DNA of 64,000 nt from Anaerovorax odorimutans DSM 5092 (GTDB lineage Bacteria; Bacillota; Clostridia; Peptostreptococcales; Anaerovoracaceae), in assembly GCF_000426305.1 (NCBI RefSeq), contig NZ_AUFC01000017.1, forward strand, positions 16,207 through 80,206, given 5' to 3'. Of this stretch, positions 8,936 to 16,862 are shown piece by piece. Within the stretch, counting starts at the first letter, position 1; the number at the start of each line of letters is the position of its first letter. Both the position numbers and the translations under genes were made by a program. Below the pieces are notes generated by a model that saw nothing but the letters and a program-made list of their open reading frames with translations, was not told where the DNA came from and made no database searches.

Positions 8936-9120
8936 CTCTGTCCTTTTGCCAGTTGGTTATATCCACGTAGGCGCCACATATGTGATCTCTCCAAAGATTC
9001 GTCAGATAACCTTCCTTTTTACCTGTCAGTTTCATCAAAAGATTGTAATCTCTTTCGATTTGCTTCTTCGGTCCTCTAAAAACAGAGTGTCTAGGGCTAT
9101 CCTCTACCGAAATATTTAGC
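8936..9120 (-). promoter_or_regulatory. Glycine riboswitch, probably singlet type with a degenerate second aptamer
   Basis: The minus-strand leader of the dehydrogenase-permease operon shows core glycine-riboswitch sequences in order. The first aptamer has ACCGAAGAAGCAAA, a P3b hairpin (ATCGAAAGA/TCTTTTGAT) and CAGGTAAAAAGGA. A second element then has TTTGGAGAGATCAC and GGCAAAAGGACAGAGG. In the second element the ligand-binding stretch that normally reads like GCCGAAGGAGCAA is replaced (GCGCCTACGTGGATATAACC), and the P3b hairpin is missing. It therefore looks like the degenerate partner described for singlet glycine riboswitches. Glycine riboswitches are usually ON switches, and the overlap of the closing helix with the terminator arm supports that here. 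I recognised it by eye; a covariance search was not possible. Confidence 0.8.
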
Positions 9121-9344
9121 TTTACTTTTTAATATATTATTAAATCTATGCGCGCGCTTTGTATTGTAGAACAATTCTGACAATTCATATTTTTTTAATA
9201 TTTTTATAGACAGATTAAATAAAAATATATATAATATAGATATATATATTTAAAATAAATGGTCCGATCATCTTTTTGAAAGTCGACTCCATAACCTATT
9301 TTAAATATTTAAATTATTTTTTTTAAAAACTTGGAGGAAAATCA

Positions 9345-9512
9345 ATGGAAGACAAAACACTCGTATGTCAAGACTGTGGGCAGGAATTTGTATTTACAGT
9401 AGGAGAACAAGAATTCTACAAAGAGAAAGGTTTTGATAACGAACCAAAAAGATGTAAGGAATGCAGAGATAAAAAGAAGAACGAAAGAAGACAATTCAGA
9501 AACGACAGATAA
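9345..9512 (+). CDS. Small zinc-ribbon protein (zf-trcl type)
   Basis: This 55-residue protein begins MEDKTLVCQDCGQEF and has two zinc knuckles, CQDC and CKEC, separated by a conserved segment containing FYKEKGFDNEPKRC, followed by a basic tail. This is the probable zinc-ribbon family zf-trcl, common in Clostridia, of unknown function. TTGGAGGAAAATCA gives a strong ribosome site ahead of the ATG. It lies alone between the divergent riboswitch leader and a terminator. A close paralog is at 63364-63528. Confidence 0.88.
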   Translation: MEDKTLVCQDCGQEFVFTVGEQEFYKEKGFDNEPKRCKECRDKKKNERRQFRNDR

Positions 9513-9530
9513 TAAAAGTATTACAACATT

Positions 9531-9557
9531 AAAAAACCGGGCCATGCTCGGTTTTTT
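9531..9557. terminator. Bidirectional terminator
   Basis: AAAAAACCGGGC and GCTCGGTTTTTT form a 12-base stem with a CAT loop. It lies between the convergent zinc-ribbon gene and the VanZ-carboxypeptidase gene, so it probably serves both. Confidence 0.85.
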
Positions 9558-9590
9558 AATGTATATTATGATTTTTTTAATTTAATTTCT

Positions 9591-11117
9591 CTAACTTTCT
9601 TGTAAACTATCTTCAATTTTATTATATAATTTTATACTATCTTCCCATCTGCCTTCTTCAGTGCTCCCCATGACTACACAAATGTAAATATCTCCCTCTA
9701 CTTCAGCAGCAGAAACTAAACAACAACCTGCATTTTCAGTTGTTCCGGTTTTAAGTCCTATAACCGTCTTATAATAATATTGGCTGTTTGGATTAATTAG
9801 CTCATTTGTATTTTGATATGTTATACTTTCTCCGCTTAGCCATTCATCATAAATACTATAGGAACCTGCTATGTTTTTTAATTCATTACATTTTAAAAAT
9901 CCTTTAGCTATTAACGCAAGGTCGTGTGCTGTTGTATATTGATTTTCAATATCATACCCATCCGGTCTTACAAAATTAGAATTTTCAGCACCTAAATTTT
10001 TTGCTTTTAAATTCATCTTGTCCATAAAAACCGTAATAGCTTCATCTATGGAAAGATTCTCATTTTCAGCTATTTTTCTACCTGTAAAAACCGCTAAAGC
10101 ATATGCCGCATCATTTCCTGAGGGCAATAAAAGTCCATCTAATAATTGTTTAACGTTTAACCTACTTCCAGGATATACCCAAGCTCTTGAAGCATTCGCC
10201 GAGATTAAATTTACCTCATCACCAACTTGTACTATTTCATTTATGTCACAATAATCTAAAACGGTTAAAGCTGTCAACATTTTTGTTGTACTTGCAGGTG
10301 CAATTTTTTCATCACTTGACTTTTCATAGAACAATGTATTAGTAGTAACATTCATAAAATATACATCTTTTGCTTCAACTTCTGCTGAAATTTGTTTATT
10401 TGCCGGCTTTATTTCTTCAGATATTACTTTTGGAATAACAGTCTCTTTATTTTTAATATTTTGTGCTACAATATTCTTTTCTGAAAGACCAACTGTAAAT
10501 ACACCAATAATTATAAGAATACACAAGGCATTAATACTAGCAGTATCATTATATTTTCTTTTATATCTACCTTCTCCTATTAATTTCAAAATCCCTATTT
10601 TCTTACGTAATGATGGTATAAAAATCAATAATGCTCTTCCAATTATATAACCTACAAAAGTTCCTATTGTACTTAAAATAATGTCATCTATATCTGCACC
10701 ACGATTCTCAAATAACTGTATAAATTCAATTAATAAAGAAATTCCCATTCCCTTATATAATGTTACATAAAGTTTTTGGCACTTATTTGACAATAGAACA
10801 AATAAAATTCCTATAGGAACAAACATAAATATTTTTCCTATAAAATCAAATAAATTATCATGCATATCAGATAATATTTTAAATGGTACTAAGTTTATAT
10901 TTCCCCAAAACTTTGAAACAGAAAAACCATATACGGGAGAAATTGTTGATGAGAAAAGAAACGTTAAATATAAACCTAATATTATTAACAATAATCTGTT
11001 AATTCCTGCAGCATGTTCATGCTTTCTTTTTAAATTAATCTGTGAAAAAATCAGTACAACAATATTTACTATTAATCCAACTATAAAAAAATCTTTTATT
11101 ACTACTATATTTTCCAT
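9591..11117 (-). CDS. VanZ-like membrane domain fused to a D-Ala-D-Ala carboxypeptidase
   Basis: This 508-residue protein has an N-terminal VanZ-like region (about residues 40-165, several membrane helices, signature FENRGADIDDIILSTIGTF). A further transmembrane segment follows near 195-212, and then an extracellular serine D,D-carboxypeptidase domain of the S11/PBP5 type. Its three catalytic motifs are present: STTK at 276-279, SGN at 333-335 and KTGTT at 456-460. The carboxypeptidase trims pentapeptide stems of peptidoglycan; VanZ-type domains are linked to lipoglycopeptide tolerance, with an unclear mechanism. I took the ATG at 11117, though its GGAG site is rather far (11 bases). It appears monocistronic. 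The fusion is less usual than either part alone. Confidence 0.88.
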   Translation of the reverse strand: MENIVVIKDFFIVGLIVNIVVLIFSQINLKRKHEHAAGINRLLLIILGLYLTFLFSSTISPVYGFSVSKFWGNINLVPFKILSDMHDNLFDFIGKIFMFVPIGILFVLLSNKCQKLYVTLYKGMGISLLIEFIQLFENRGADIDDIILSTIGTFVGYIIGRALLIFIPSLRKKIGILKLIGEGRYKRKYNDTASINALCILIIIGVFTVGLSEKNIVAQNIKNKETVIPKVISEEIKPANKQISAEVEAKDVYFMNVTTNTLFYEKSSDEKIAPASTTKMLTALTVLDYCDINEIVQVGDEVNLISANASRAWVYPGSRLNVKQLLDGLLLPSGNDAAYALAVFTGRKIAENENLSIDEAITVFMDKMNLKAKNLGAENSNFVRPDGYDIENQYTTAHDLALIAKGFLKCNELKNIAGSYSIYDEWLSGESITYQNTNELINPNSQYYYKTVIGLKTGTTENAGCCLVSAAEVEGDIYICVVMGSTEEGRWEDSIKLYNKIEDSLQES

Positions 11118-11330
11118 AAAAACAATAACTCCTTTCAATAGTACTATTTTACCAGAAAATTTTTTTATTTGTTATAATAAAAACTTAAGAAATTATTAAG
11201 AAATTATTAACAATAATCAAACTTCCATCAATTATTTGTCTTAAATCTCATATTCTATATTTAGTACTATCTAAAAAGTTTTATTTTAATTTAAAATGTT
11301 GTTTAAGTTTAAATTAAATATATAAATTTA

Positions 11331-11984
11331 TTATCTTAAGGAATCAGCATAAGTAATCACAAATTCCCTTTTTATTCTACTAATTTCATTACTTATTTCG
11401 TCAATCCCAAGATTTTCTCTTTTTATATTTTGAGTAAGATTAAATAGAGTATTACTAACAATTTCTTCATTAAATAATTTATTAATACTATCTATAAACT
11501 CTATTATCTTTGTTTGAGTTGGCAAATCATTTTCTTCGGGCAGATATGCAATATGTATATTTCCAGTTTGTATATTTGCAAATATATTATCTTTGCAAAT
11601 CCTATACCTATTAAGAAATAAAAGACAATCCTCTGCATCTTTTACAGCACTTAATATTTGCTCTATTATTGAAAATGCAATCCTAGTATTTTCTTCTTGT
11701 GGAAATCTTTCTTTTTTTTCATTTTTAATTGATCTAATATAAGATTCTATTGGTATTAATCTTGTTATATCATAATAGATTTTTTCTTTAGAATCAATAT
11801 TTATAAAATTCATCGGAAGCATATAATGACATAAATTGCTTTCTAAATATTTTCTTTCAAAATTATAAAACTTAGCTGAATCTATTTCCATAACAAGTTT
11901 TCTTCTTCCATATAAATCTTCAATTTTAACCTCATAACTTTGTAATTTAAAATCTTCTTTTATTTCATCTTCAAAGTCTCTCAT
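11331..11984 (-). CDS. DUF6382-like protein of the tad cluster
   Basis: This 217-residue cytoplasmic protein resembles the DUF6382 domain (LYGRRKLVMEI, then SNLCHYMLPMNF and a central helical region). That domain often precedes an FHA domain in clostridial tad loci; here the protein ends without an FHA domain. A GAGGTGAATAAAT ribosome site precedes the ATG, 2 bp after the upstream TadE-like stop, so it is the last gene of the pilus operon. A regulatory or scaffold role is inferred from context only. Confidence 0.65.
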   Translation of the reverse strand: MRDFEDEIKEDFKLQSYEVKIEDLYGRRKLVMEIDSAKFYNFERKYLESNLCHYMLPMNFINIDSKEKIYYDITRLIPIESYIRSIKNEKKERFPQEENTRIAFSIIEQILSAVKDAEDCLLFLNRYRICKDNIFANIQTGNIHIAYLPEENDLPTQTKIIEFIDSINKLFNEEIVSNTLFNLTQNIKRENLGIDEISNEISRIKREFVITYADSLR

Positions 11985-11986
11985 AT

Positions 11987-12769
11987 TTATTCACCTCCAC
12001 ATTTATGACAAGGAGTATATCCTTTAGCTATAGCCTCTTCTTTTTCCATAGGTATAACATATTTTTTTACCAGCGGACAATTTCCTGAATGGTATACTTT
12101 TCCTGTATTAGTAAAGCAATAAACTATATTTCCATCTGCAATTTCATCTGCATTGCATAAATCACAACTTTTATATTTTTTCCTTATGGCACTGTTTAAT
12201 ATAACTTGTTTTGGTTTGTTACTAATATACGAACAATTCTCTTTATGATATCTCTTTCCTGCTTTTGGAAACACCCATACGATTTCCGATTTATTAAACT
12301 TTTCCATTTCTTCAAAGCTCATAGGATCTAGATTCTCATCTGCACCAATAAAAGCTCTAAAAAGAAGTTTATCAGATATTGGTATATTATTATAAAATTG
12401 AATTGGCATTCTTATTTTTATGTTATAATTTAACTGGGCAGAAATAAGACCTGATACACCTTTATATTTATATAAATATTTATAATTTGATAGGTTTACT
12501 TTTTGAACATCTTTAGGTTTATTTTTATATATTTTATTTTTTATTAAAAGTTCAAAACTGGAATTAAGAAATTTATTACTATTTTTATAAACTTCTGCTA
12601 CATATGTATTTTTTGACAGTTCATGTGCTTCTTTTTCAAAGATGAAAAAATTTGATTCTTGAATCCACAAAATTTTAATAAGATAAGCTAATGTTAATAA
12701 ACCAATTATAAAGACAGGAATAAAAATTGCTGCTTCTACAGTTATAAATCCTTTTTTATTTTTTTTCAT
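11987..12769 (-). CDS. TadE-like pseudopilin with tandem Cys/His motifs
   Basis: This 260-residue protein has a type IVb pilin-like start (KKNKKGFITVEAAIFIPVFI): a basic tip, the Gly/Glu pattern of prepilin processing and one hydrophobic helix. The C-terminal third holds two copies of a metal-site-like module, RYHKENCSYI...SCDLC and VYHSGNCPLV...PCHKC. The same module is found in secreted clostridial proteins and resembles the Ada zinc-binding motif. The TadE part would be an assembly or minor pilin; the Cys/His repeats may bind zinc or form an extracellular tip domain. It lies in the tad operon between a DUF5702-like and a DUF6382-like gene. Confidence 0.75.
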   Translation of the reverse strand: MKKNKKGFITVEAAIFIPVFIIGLLTLAYLIKILWIQESNFFIFEKEAHELSKNTYVAEVYKNSNKFLNSSFELLIKNKIYKNKPKDVQKVNLSNYKYLYKYKGVSGLISAQLNYNIKIRMPIQFYNNIPISDKLLFRAFIGADENLDPMSFEEMEKFNKSEIVWVFPKAGKRYHKENCSYISNKPKQVILNSAIRKKYKSCDLCNADEIADGNIVYCFTNTGKVYHSGNCPLVKKYVIPMEKEEAIAKGYTPCHKCGGE

Positions 12770-12789
12770 ATATTTATCCTTTTATTTAA

Positions 12790-14214
12790 TTAGTACGTGC
12801 AAAGCCCTTCTAAATTAGTAACCCTTTTCCCTCTTTGCTTAAAAATCCCACTTTCTTTAGTTAAAATTGCATCATATTCAAATCCTATGCAATAATCTTG
12901 CAAGAAAAAATTTTTATTGTATTTACCTATCATATTAATTTGTATCAAATCCATTATTCTTATAAGCTTTTTATTCCTATCTCTCATAGTCAATAATATC
13001 TTTAAATATCCTTCGTAATCTAATCCCTTATCATTTTGCTTAGATTTGCCCTTCGTATTACCTTTGACTAATTGATTCAAATCCAAAGCCCAACTTTCGG
13101 AAGTTTTCATAAAAGGTACCTTTTTACCTTCTTCTAAAAGTCTTATATCATTTCCGCCCTCAGCTGCTGCCCAACTGGAAATTATTATAAATTGGGTTAC
13201 GGGAGCCCATGGACCTGGAGTTAAACTATTTGCTAAAGTTAAGGTTTCATTTAATTTTGTTTTATCAACATAAATATATGCCATATTAAGACCTGTTCTT
13301 ATTGCTAATAGTTCAGCTTTAGCTTTTTTATAATTAATCTGATCATTAAAACTACCATACAGTATATATTCTGCTTCATTCCTAAAAAATCCTTCACCGT
13401 GATTTCCAAGGTTTTGTTGATTACTGAATGTATCCAATATATACTCATTTATCAGAATAGCATTAAAATTAATATTTATATTACCGCTATTACTAGTTCC
13501 AATTATTTTAGATGGTAGTCTATTTATAACCTTTTGATTTTTTAATATAGAGCTGCCCTTACCTTTCTTGTTTACATTTGTTTCACCAATACTTTCAGAT
13601 AAGGATTTAATTTTTTTTAATTTCTTTTTACCGTCTTTTATTTTCTCCTCATTTTCATTATTATCCTTATTTTTTTCTTTTTCTTTAATTTCTTTTTTTA
13701 ATTCATCACTTTCATTAGTTTTATCGTCAGTTAGTTTTTTACTTTTTTTTATTTGTGAAACATGTTCTTCATTTTCTGTTAGTACATCATCAATGGCTTT
13801 TTCAATTAACCTATATTTCATATACTCATTAATTTTTTCTTCGAAAATATCCATGTTTGTAATAGAATATCCTGTAAGATTTGCATTTATATCTTTTAAA
13901 TTAAGTCTTAATAAGTCCATAGTACCTTTTTTATCAGTTTTATTTAAGCTGGCTTCTGCATACATTCTTATCTTATTTTCTATAGTTTCTTTATCACCTT
14001 TAAACGCAAAAATTCCGTAATCTTTTTTTAAATTCCTATTATACTCTGATAAAATCGAACTTCCTGCTAATCTTAATACACCATCAGCATAACTGTGTGC
14101 AGCTTTTCCTGATGAGATTTCTATAAACATGCCAACTAATATAATCATACTTAATAAAATAGCAGTAAGAAATATTGATGTTGATCCCTTTTTATTACAT
14201 ATATAGTTTTTCAA
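12790..14214 (-). CDS. TadG-like/DUF5702 pilus-associated protein
   Basis: This 474-residue protein has one N-terminal membrane helix after KKGSTSIFLTAILLSMI (TadG-like start) and the sequence SSGKAAHSYADGVLRLAGSS typical of DUF5702. A strongly charged Lys/Glu coiled-coil-like stretch (about 155-215) is followed by a conserved C-terminal region (EAEYILYGSFNDQINYKKAK, later LDYEGYLKILL). It probably sits outside the membrane and helps assemble or anchor the pilus. It starts at a TTG that overlaps the stop of the preceding TadE gene by four bases (TTGA), indicating translational coupling. Confidence 0.75.
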   Translation of the reverse strand: MKNYICNKKGSTSIFLTAILLSMIILVGMFIEISSGKAAHSYADGVLRLAGSSILSEYNRNLKKDYGIFAFKGDKETIENKIRMYAEASLNKTDKKGTMDLLRLNLKDINANLTGYSITNMDIFEEKINEYMKYRLIEKAIDDVLTENEEHVSQIKKSKKLTDDKTNESDELKKEIKEKEKNKDNNENEEKIKDGKKKLKKIKSLSESIGETNVNKKGKGSSILKNQKVINRLPSKIIGTSNSGNININFNAILINEYILDTFSNQQNLGNHGEGFFRNEAEYILYGSFNDQINYKKAKAELLAIRTGLNMAYIYVDKTKLNETLTLANSLTPGPWAPVTQFIIISSWAAAEGGNDIRLLEEGKKVPFMKTSESWALDLNQLVKGNTKGKSKQNDKGLDYEGYLKILLTMRDRNKKLIRIMDLIQINMIGKYNKNFFLQDYCIGFEYDAILTKESGIFKQRGKRVTNLEGLCTY

Positions 14215-14432
14215 TTATCTTCCTCCATTTTTGTTAAATCAATTTTCCTTACAAAATCTACTTCATCTCCTTGCTGATTTTCTCTTTCGATCAGATGATC
14301 ATTACATTGATTTTCTATTTTTTCATACATTGAAACAGAGATATAAATAATCGACATTACTGCTATTATAACTACAGGAAATATCAAACTAGCTTCAACA
14401 ATGGTAGTCCCTTTTTTATTTATTATTTTCAT
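14211..14432 (-). CDS. TadE-like minor pilin
   Basis: This 73-residue protein starts MKIINKKGTTIVEASLIFPV: a short basic leader, Gly, then Glu at +6 and a hydrophobic helix, as in TadE-type pseudopilins. The acidic C-terminal tail is short. The frame extends upstream to 14471, but the ATG at 14432 is preceded by AAAAGGT and starts exactly at the pilin-like leader. It lies between the Flp-like pilin and the DUF5702-like gene. Confidence 0.75.
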   Translation of the reverse strand: MKIINKKGTTIVEASLIFPVVIIAVMSIIYISVSMYEKIENQCNDHLIERENQQGDEVDFVRKIDLTKMEEDN

Positions 14433-14460
14433 AACATAATACCTTTTTATGTAAACTTTT

Positions 14461-14622
14461 TTAAAAATCACTGTTTAATAAATTATCAAATGTAGAATTT
14501 ACAAATTCTCCTATTTTATCTTTGAAAATCAAGCCCAGTCCAATAGCTATAGCTATTAATATTGCCACTTGAACTAGCTCCATTCCCTTTTTATTATTTT
14601 TAATTTTAATAATTCTCTTCAT
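14461..14622 (-). CDS. Flp1-like type IVb pilin, 53 aa
   Basis: This 53-residue product starts MKRIIKIKNNKKGMELVQ, continues into a hydrophobic helix (VAILIAIAIGLGLIF) and ends in a short polar tail (KDKIGEFVNSTFDN). Basic leader, Gly processing site and size fit the small Flp1-like pilins of Gram-positive tad clusters, so this is probably the major pilin. A strong AAGGAG site lies eight bases before the ATG. It follows tadC and precedes the TadE genes, the usual position in such operons. Confidence 0.8.
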   Translation of the reverse strand: MKRIIKIKNNKKGMELVQVAILIAIAIGLGLIFKDKIGEFVNSTFDNLLNSDF

Positions 14623-14690
14623 TATCTTTTCTCCTTTTTCATTAATATTCTAAATCTAATAGCTTTACATGGATTTGAAATATAAATAAA

Positions 14691-16079
14691 TCACATTTCA
14701 ATAAGTGCTGGCACAATTGTTATTACGATTAAAACTAAAAGTAAGATTAAAAGTGGTAATGTAAGTTTAGTCTCTGCTAGTCTACCCCTTTCTTCTGCAT
14801 TTTTTTTCCTGTTAAGCCAAAGAAGCTCCGACTCCGATTCAAGCTTTTCAGCTAATGTACTTCCTTTATTTATATTTTCCGCTATTATGGCTGAAAACCT
14901 CATAAACTCTCTGATTCCACACCTCTGTGCAAAATTCTTTAGCTCTGAAATAACAGATAAATTTGTACCATCAACTTTCCTTTGTATTTCACATAACTCC
15001 GCATATAAGACTTTTTCTTCGCAATGATAATCAGCATAATCATTTGAAATCTTTAGCAATGCGGTAGTTGGCACTAGTCCTGCATTAAGAAGTAATACAA
15101 GTTTATTAACAAAGTCAGGGAAATCATTCAGCATAGATTCTTTAGCAGTTTTAATTTCCTTATCTATCTTTACATATCTGTTTTTAAATATAATTAATAT
15201 TAAAAGAACAAATATAATAATTAGTATAGTAATATCATTACTTTTCTTATCGCTCCATCTAATTTTAATATTATCTTGTAAATTATTTGGTAATACTAAA
15301 TAATTGTTATCACGGTTATCAGCAAGTTCATCAGTTAATGCGGCTAATCTGCATTCAAGTATGTTCTTAACATCTACATTATCCTTTGCCGGTATAACTC
15401 TTAAATTTATTTCTTTTTCATATGTTAAATCATCTAATATTAATTCCGCAGTTAAAATTACTTTTTTTCCCTTACTAACACTCATTGAATCTACTTGTCC
15501 TGTTTCTCCTATAATATCAGGGTTATTTGAAGTCCATTTTATTACAATCCCATTTTCTTTGTCTTTTTCTACTAAATTTAATTCTTTTGTAATCTCATTA
15601 TCCGACTTATTTTCACCTAATATAATTTTGGGTAATTTATCCGCATAATTTTTCAAAATCTTAGATTTTTGCTTATTTGTAAGTTTCTTTGTTTTCACAC
15701 TTAATTGAACATCTTTTTCCATTTGAGTATCTTCATGCTCAAGTTCAACATGAACATCAACAGTTTCTGCTTTATCCCCAATTACAGGTCGATTAATATA
15801 AGTTAAATTTCCTTCTTTTTTTACTTTACCATCTAAATTTATAAAATTATCAACTACAATCAAAAGAATAAATAATAGAAACAAGCTTATAATTACTATG
15901 TATCTTTTCAAATTATCGTATTTAATCTTATTTATGTATTCAATACAATTTCTATCTCCATACCTTTCACGAAACTTCATTTCAAGTACAGTAGTCTTTC
16001 CTATAATCCAATCTGGTAATTTAGGCATTAACCATTCTATAAAAATTTTTAAAATATCCTTATATTTTTTCCCTTTCAT
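14691..16079 (-). CDS. TadC-like membrane protein with an inserted Ig-like region
   Basis: This 462-residue protein has its C-terminal 170 residues as a type II secretion F/TadC domain (LLNDFPDFVNKLVLLLNAGL, then EFMRFSAIIAENINKGSTL, then a last membrane helix). Before it are a cytoplasmic N-terminus, a membrane helix (about 55-73) and about 200 extracytoplasmic residues that include an atrophied bacterial Ig-like unit (IKWTSNNPDIIGETGQV). A second membrane helix follows (around 280-297). TadC is normally two helices shorter, without an extracellular domain. It would act with TadB as the inner-membrane platform for pilus assembly. It lies 24 bp after tadB. Confidence 0.8.
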   Translation of the reverse strand: MKGKKYKDILKIFIEWLMPKLPDWIIGKTTVLEMKFRERYGDRNCIEYINKIKYDNLKRYIVIISLFLLFILLIVVDNFINLDGKVKKEGNLTYINRPVIGDKAETVDVHVELEHEDTQMEKDVQLSVKTKKLTNKQKSKILKNYADKLPKIILGENKSDNEITKELNLVEKDKENGIVIKWTSNNPDIIGETGQVDSMSVSKGKKVILTAELILDDLTYEKEINLRVIPAKDNVDVKNILECRLAALTDELADNRDNNYLVLPNNLQDNIKIRWSDKKSNDITILIIIFVLLILIIFKNRYVKIDKEIKTAKESMLNDFPDFVNKLVLLLNAGLVPTTALLKISNDYADYHCEEKVLYAELCEIQRKVDGTNLSVISELKNFAQRCGIREFMRFSAIIAENINKGSTLAEKLESESELLWLNRKKNAEERGRLAETKLTLPLLILLLVLIVITIVPALIEM

Positions 16080-16103
16080 ATTTACACCTAACCCTTCATT
16101 CAG

Positions 16104-16862
16104 CTATACTTTTATATCTGTTATCCTATTACTCAAATAATACGCAGCTCCTATTGCAATTAATGAAACCGTCATAATAATCCTTCCGATAAAGGTCTCA
16201 TACATAACTCTCAAATAATCAGGAGATATAATTCTTAAAAACAATATAATAATTAATGGAATAGCTGTTAATATTTTCGCTTCAAATTTTTTTTGCGCAG
16301 TTAACGTCTTAATTTCTTTATTGATTGAAATCTTATCCATAATGATTTGCGCTGCTTTCATAACTACTTTTTCCAAATCACCACCTGTTACTCTGCAAGT
16401 AAAATAAACATCTACAAAATTTTTAATATCATCACAATCACTACGTTTTGCAAAATCTCTGAGAATAGTTTCTTCTGATTCGCGATTTACATAAAATCTC
16501 TTTACTATATATGATAGCTCCATTACAATAGGAGCGTTTTCAGAATAAATTACCTTCATGTTGTCCCTTGCTTCAAGTAATGCTTCAGGCATTTGTCTTC
16601 CAACAGATATCGATGCAGAGATTGAATACAAAGCATCACGAAACTGATTATTCAATTCATGTTTTCTCTTTTTTGCTAAATATTTTTTATAATATTTTTG
16701 CATAGGTAAACAACAAAACAAGCTAATTATTGACAACAATATACTGGAATAAAATAAATATGAGACTAATAACATCGAAAGAGATACAATAAAGAAAAAT
16801 TTTAATCGTTCATTTTTACTTAGTTCATATGTATCATAAGATGCCGGTATCAATTCAATCAT
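16104..16862 (-). CDS. tadB: TadB-like pilus platform protein
   Basis: This 252-residue protein has paired N-terminal helices (about 27-60), a cytoplasmic T2SSF domain (RDALYSISASISVGRQMPEA, later DVYFTCRVTGGDLEKVV) and two C-terminal helices. This matches TadB/GspF-type platform proteins. Its ATG overlaps the tadA stop (ATGA), a sign of tight coupling with the ATPase it contacts. Confidence 0.87.
   Translation of the reverse strand: MIELIPASYDTYELSKNERLKFFFIVSLSMLLVSYLFYSSILLSIISLFCCLPMQKYYKKYLAKKRKHELNNQFRDALYSISASISVGRQMPEALLEARDNMKVIYSENAPIVMELSYIVKRFYVNRESEETILRDFAKRSDCDDIKNFVDVYFTCRVTGGDLEKVVMKAAQIIMDKISINKEIKTLTAQKKFEAKILTAIPLIIILFLRIISPDYLRVMYETFIGRIIMTVSLIAIGAAYYLSNRITDIKV

Noticed and set aside
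8936..9120. Leader considered as a lysine riboswitch because of the saccharopine dehydrogenase downstream
   Set aside because: The conserved GGCAAAAGGACAGAG and ACCGAAG...GCAAA sequences are those of glycine aptamers; the lysine core is not found.
9342..9545. 67-codon minus-strand frame over the zinc-ribbon gene
   Set aside because: The plus-strand 55-residue product has a clear ribosome site, zinc motifs and a paralog; the minus frame is its shadow.
13568..14020. 150-codon plus-strand frame rich in Phe and Ser
   Set aside because: It is antisense to the Lys/Glu-rich part of the DUF5702-like gene; its composition is simply the complement of that region.
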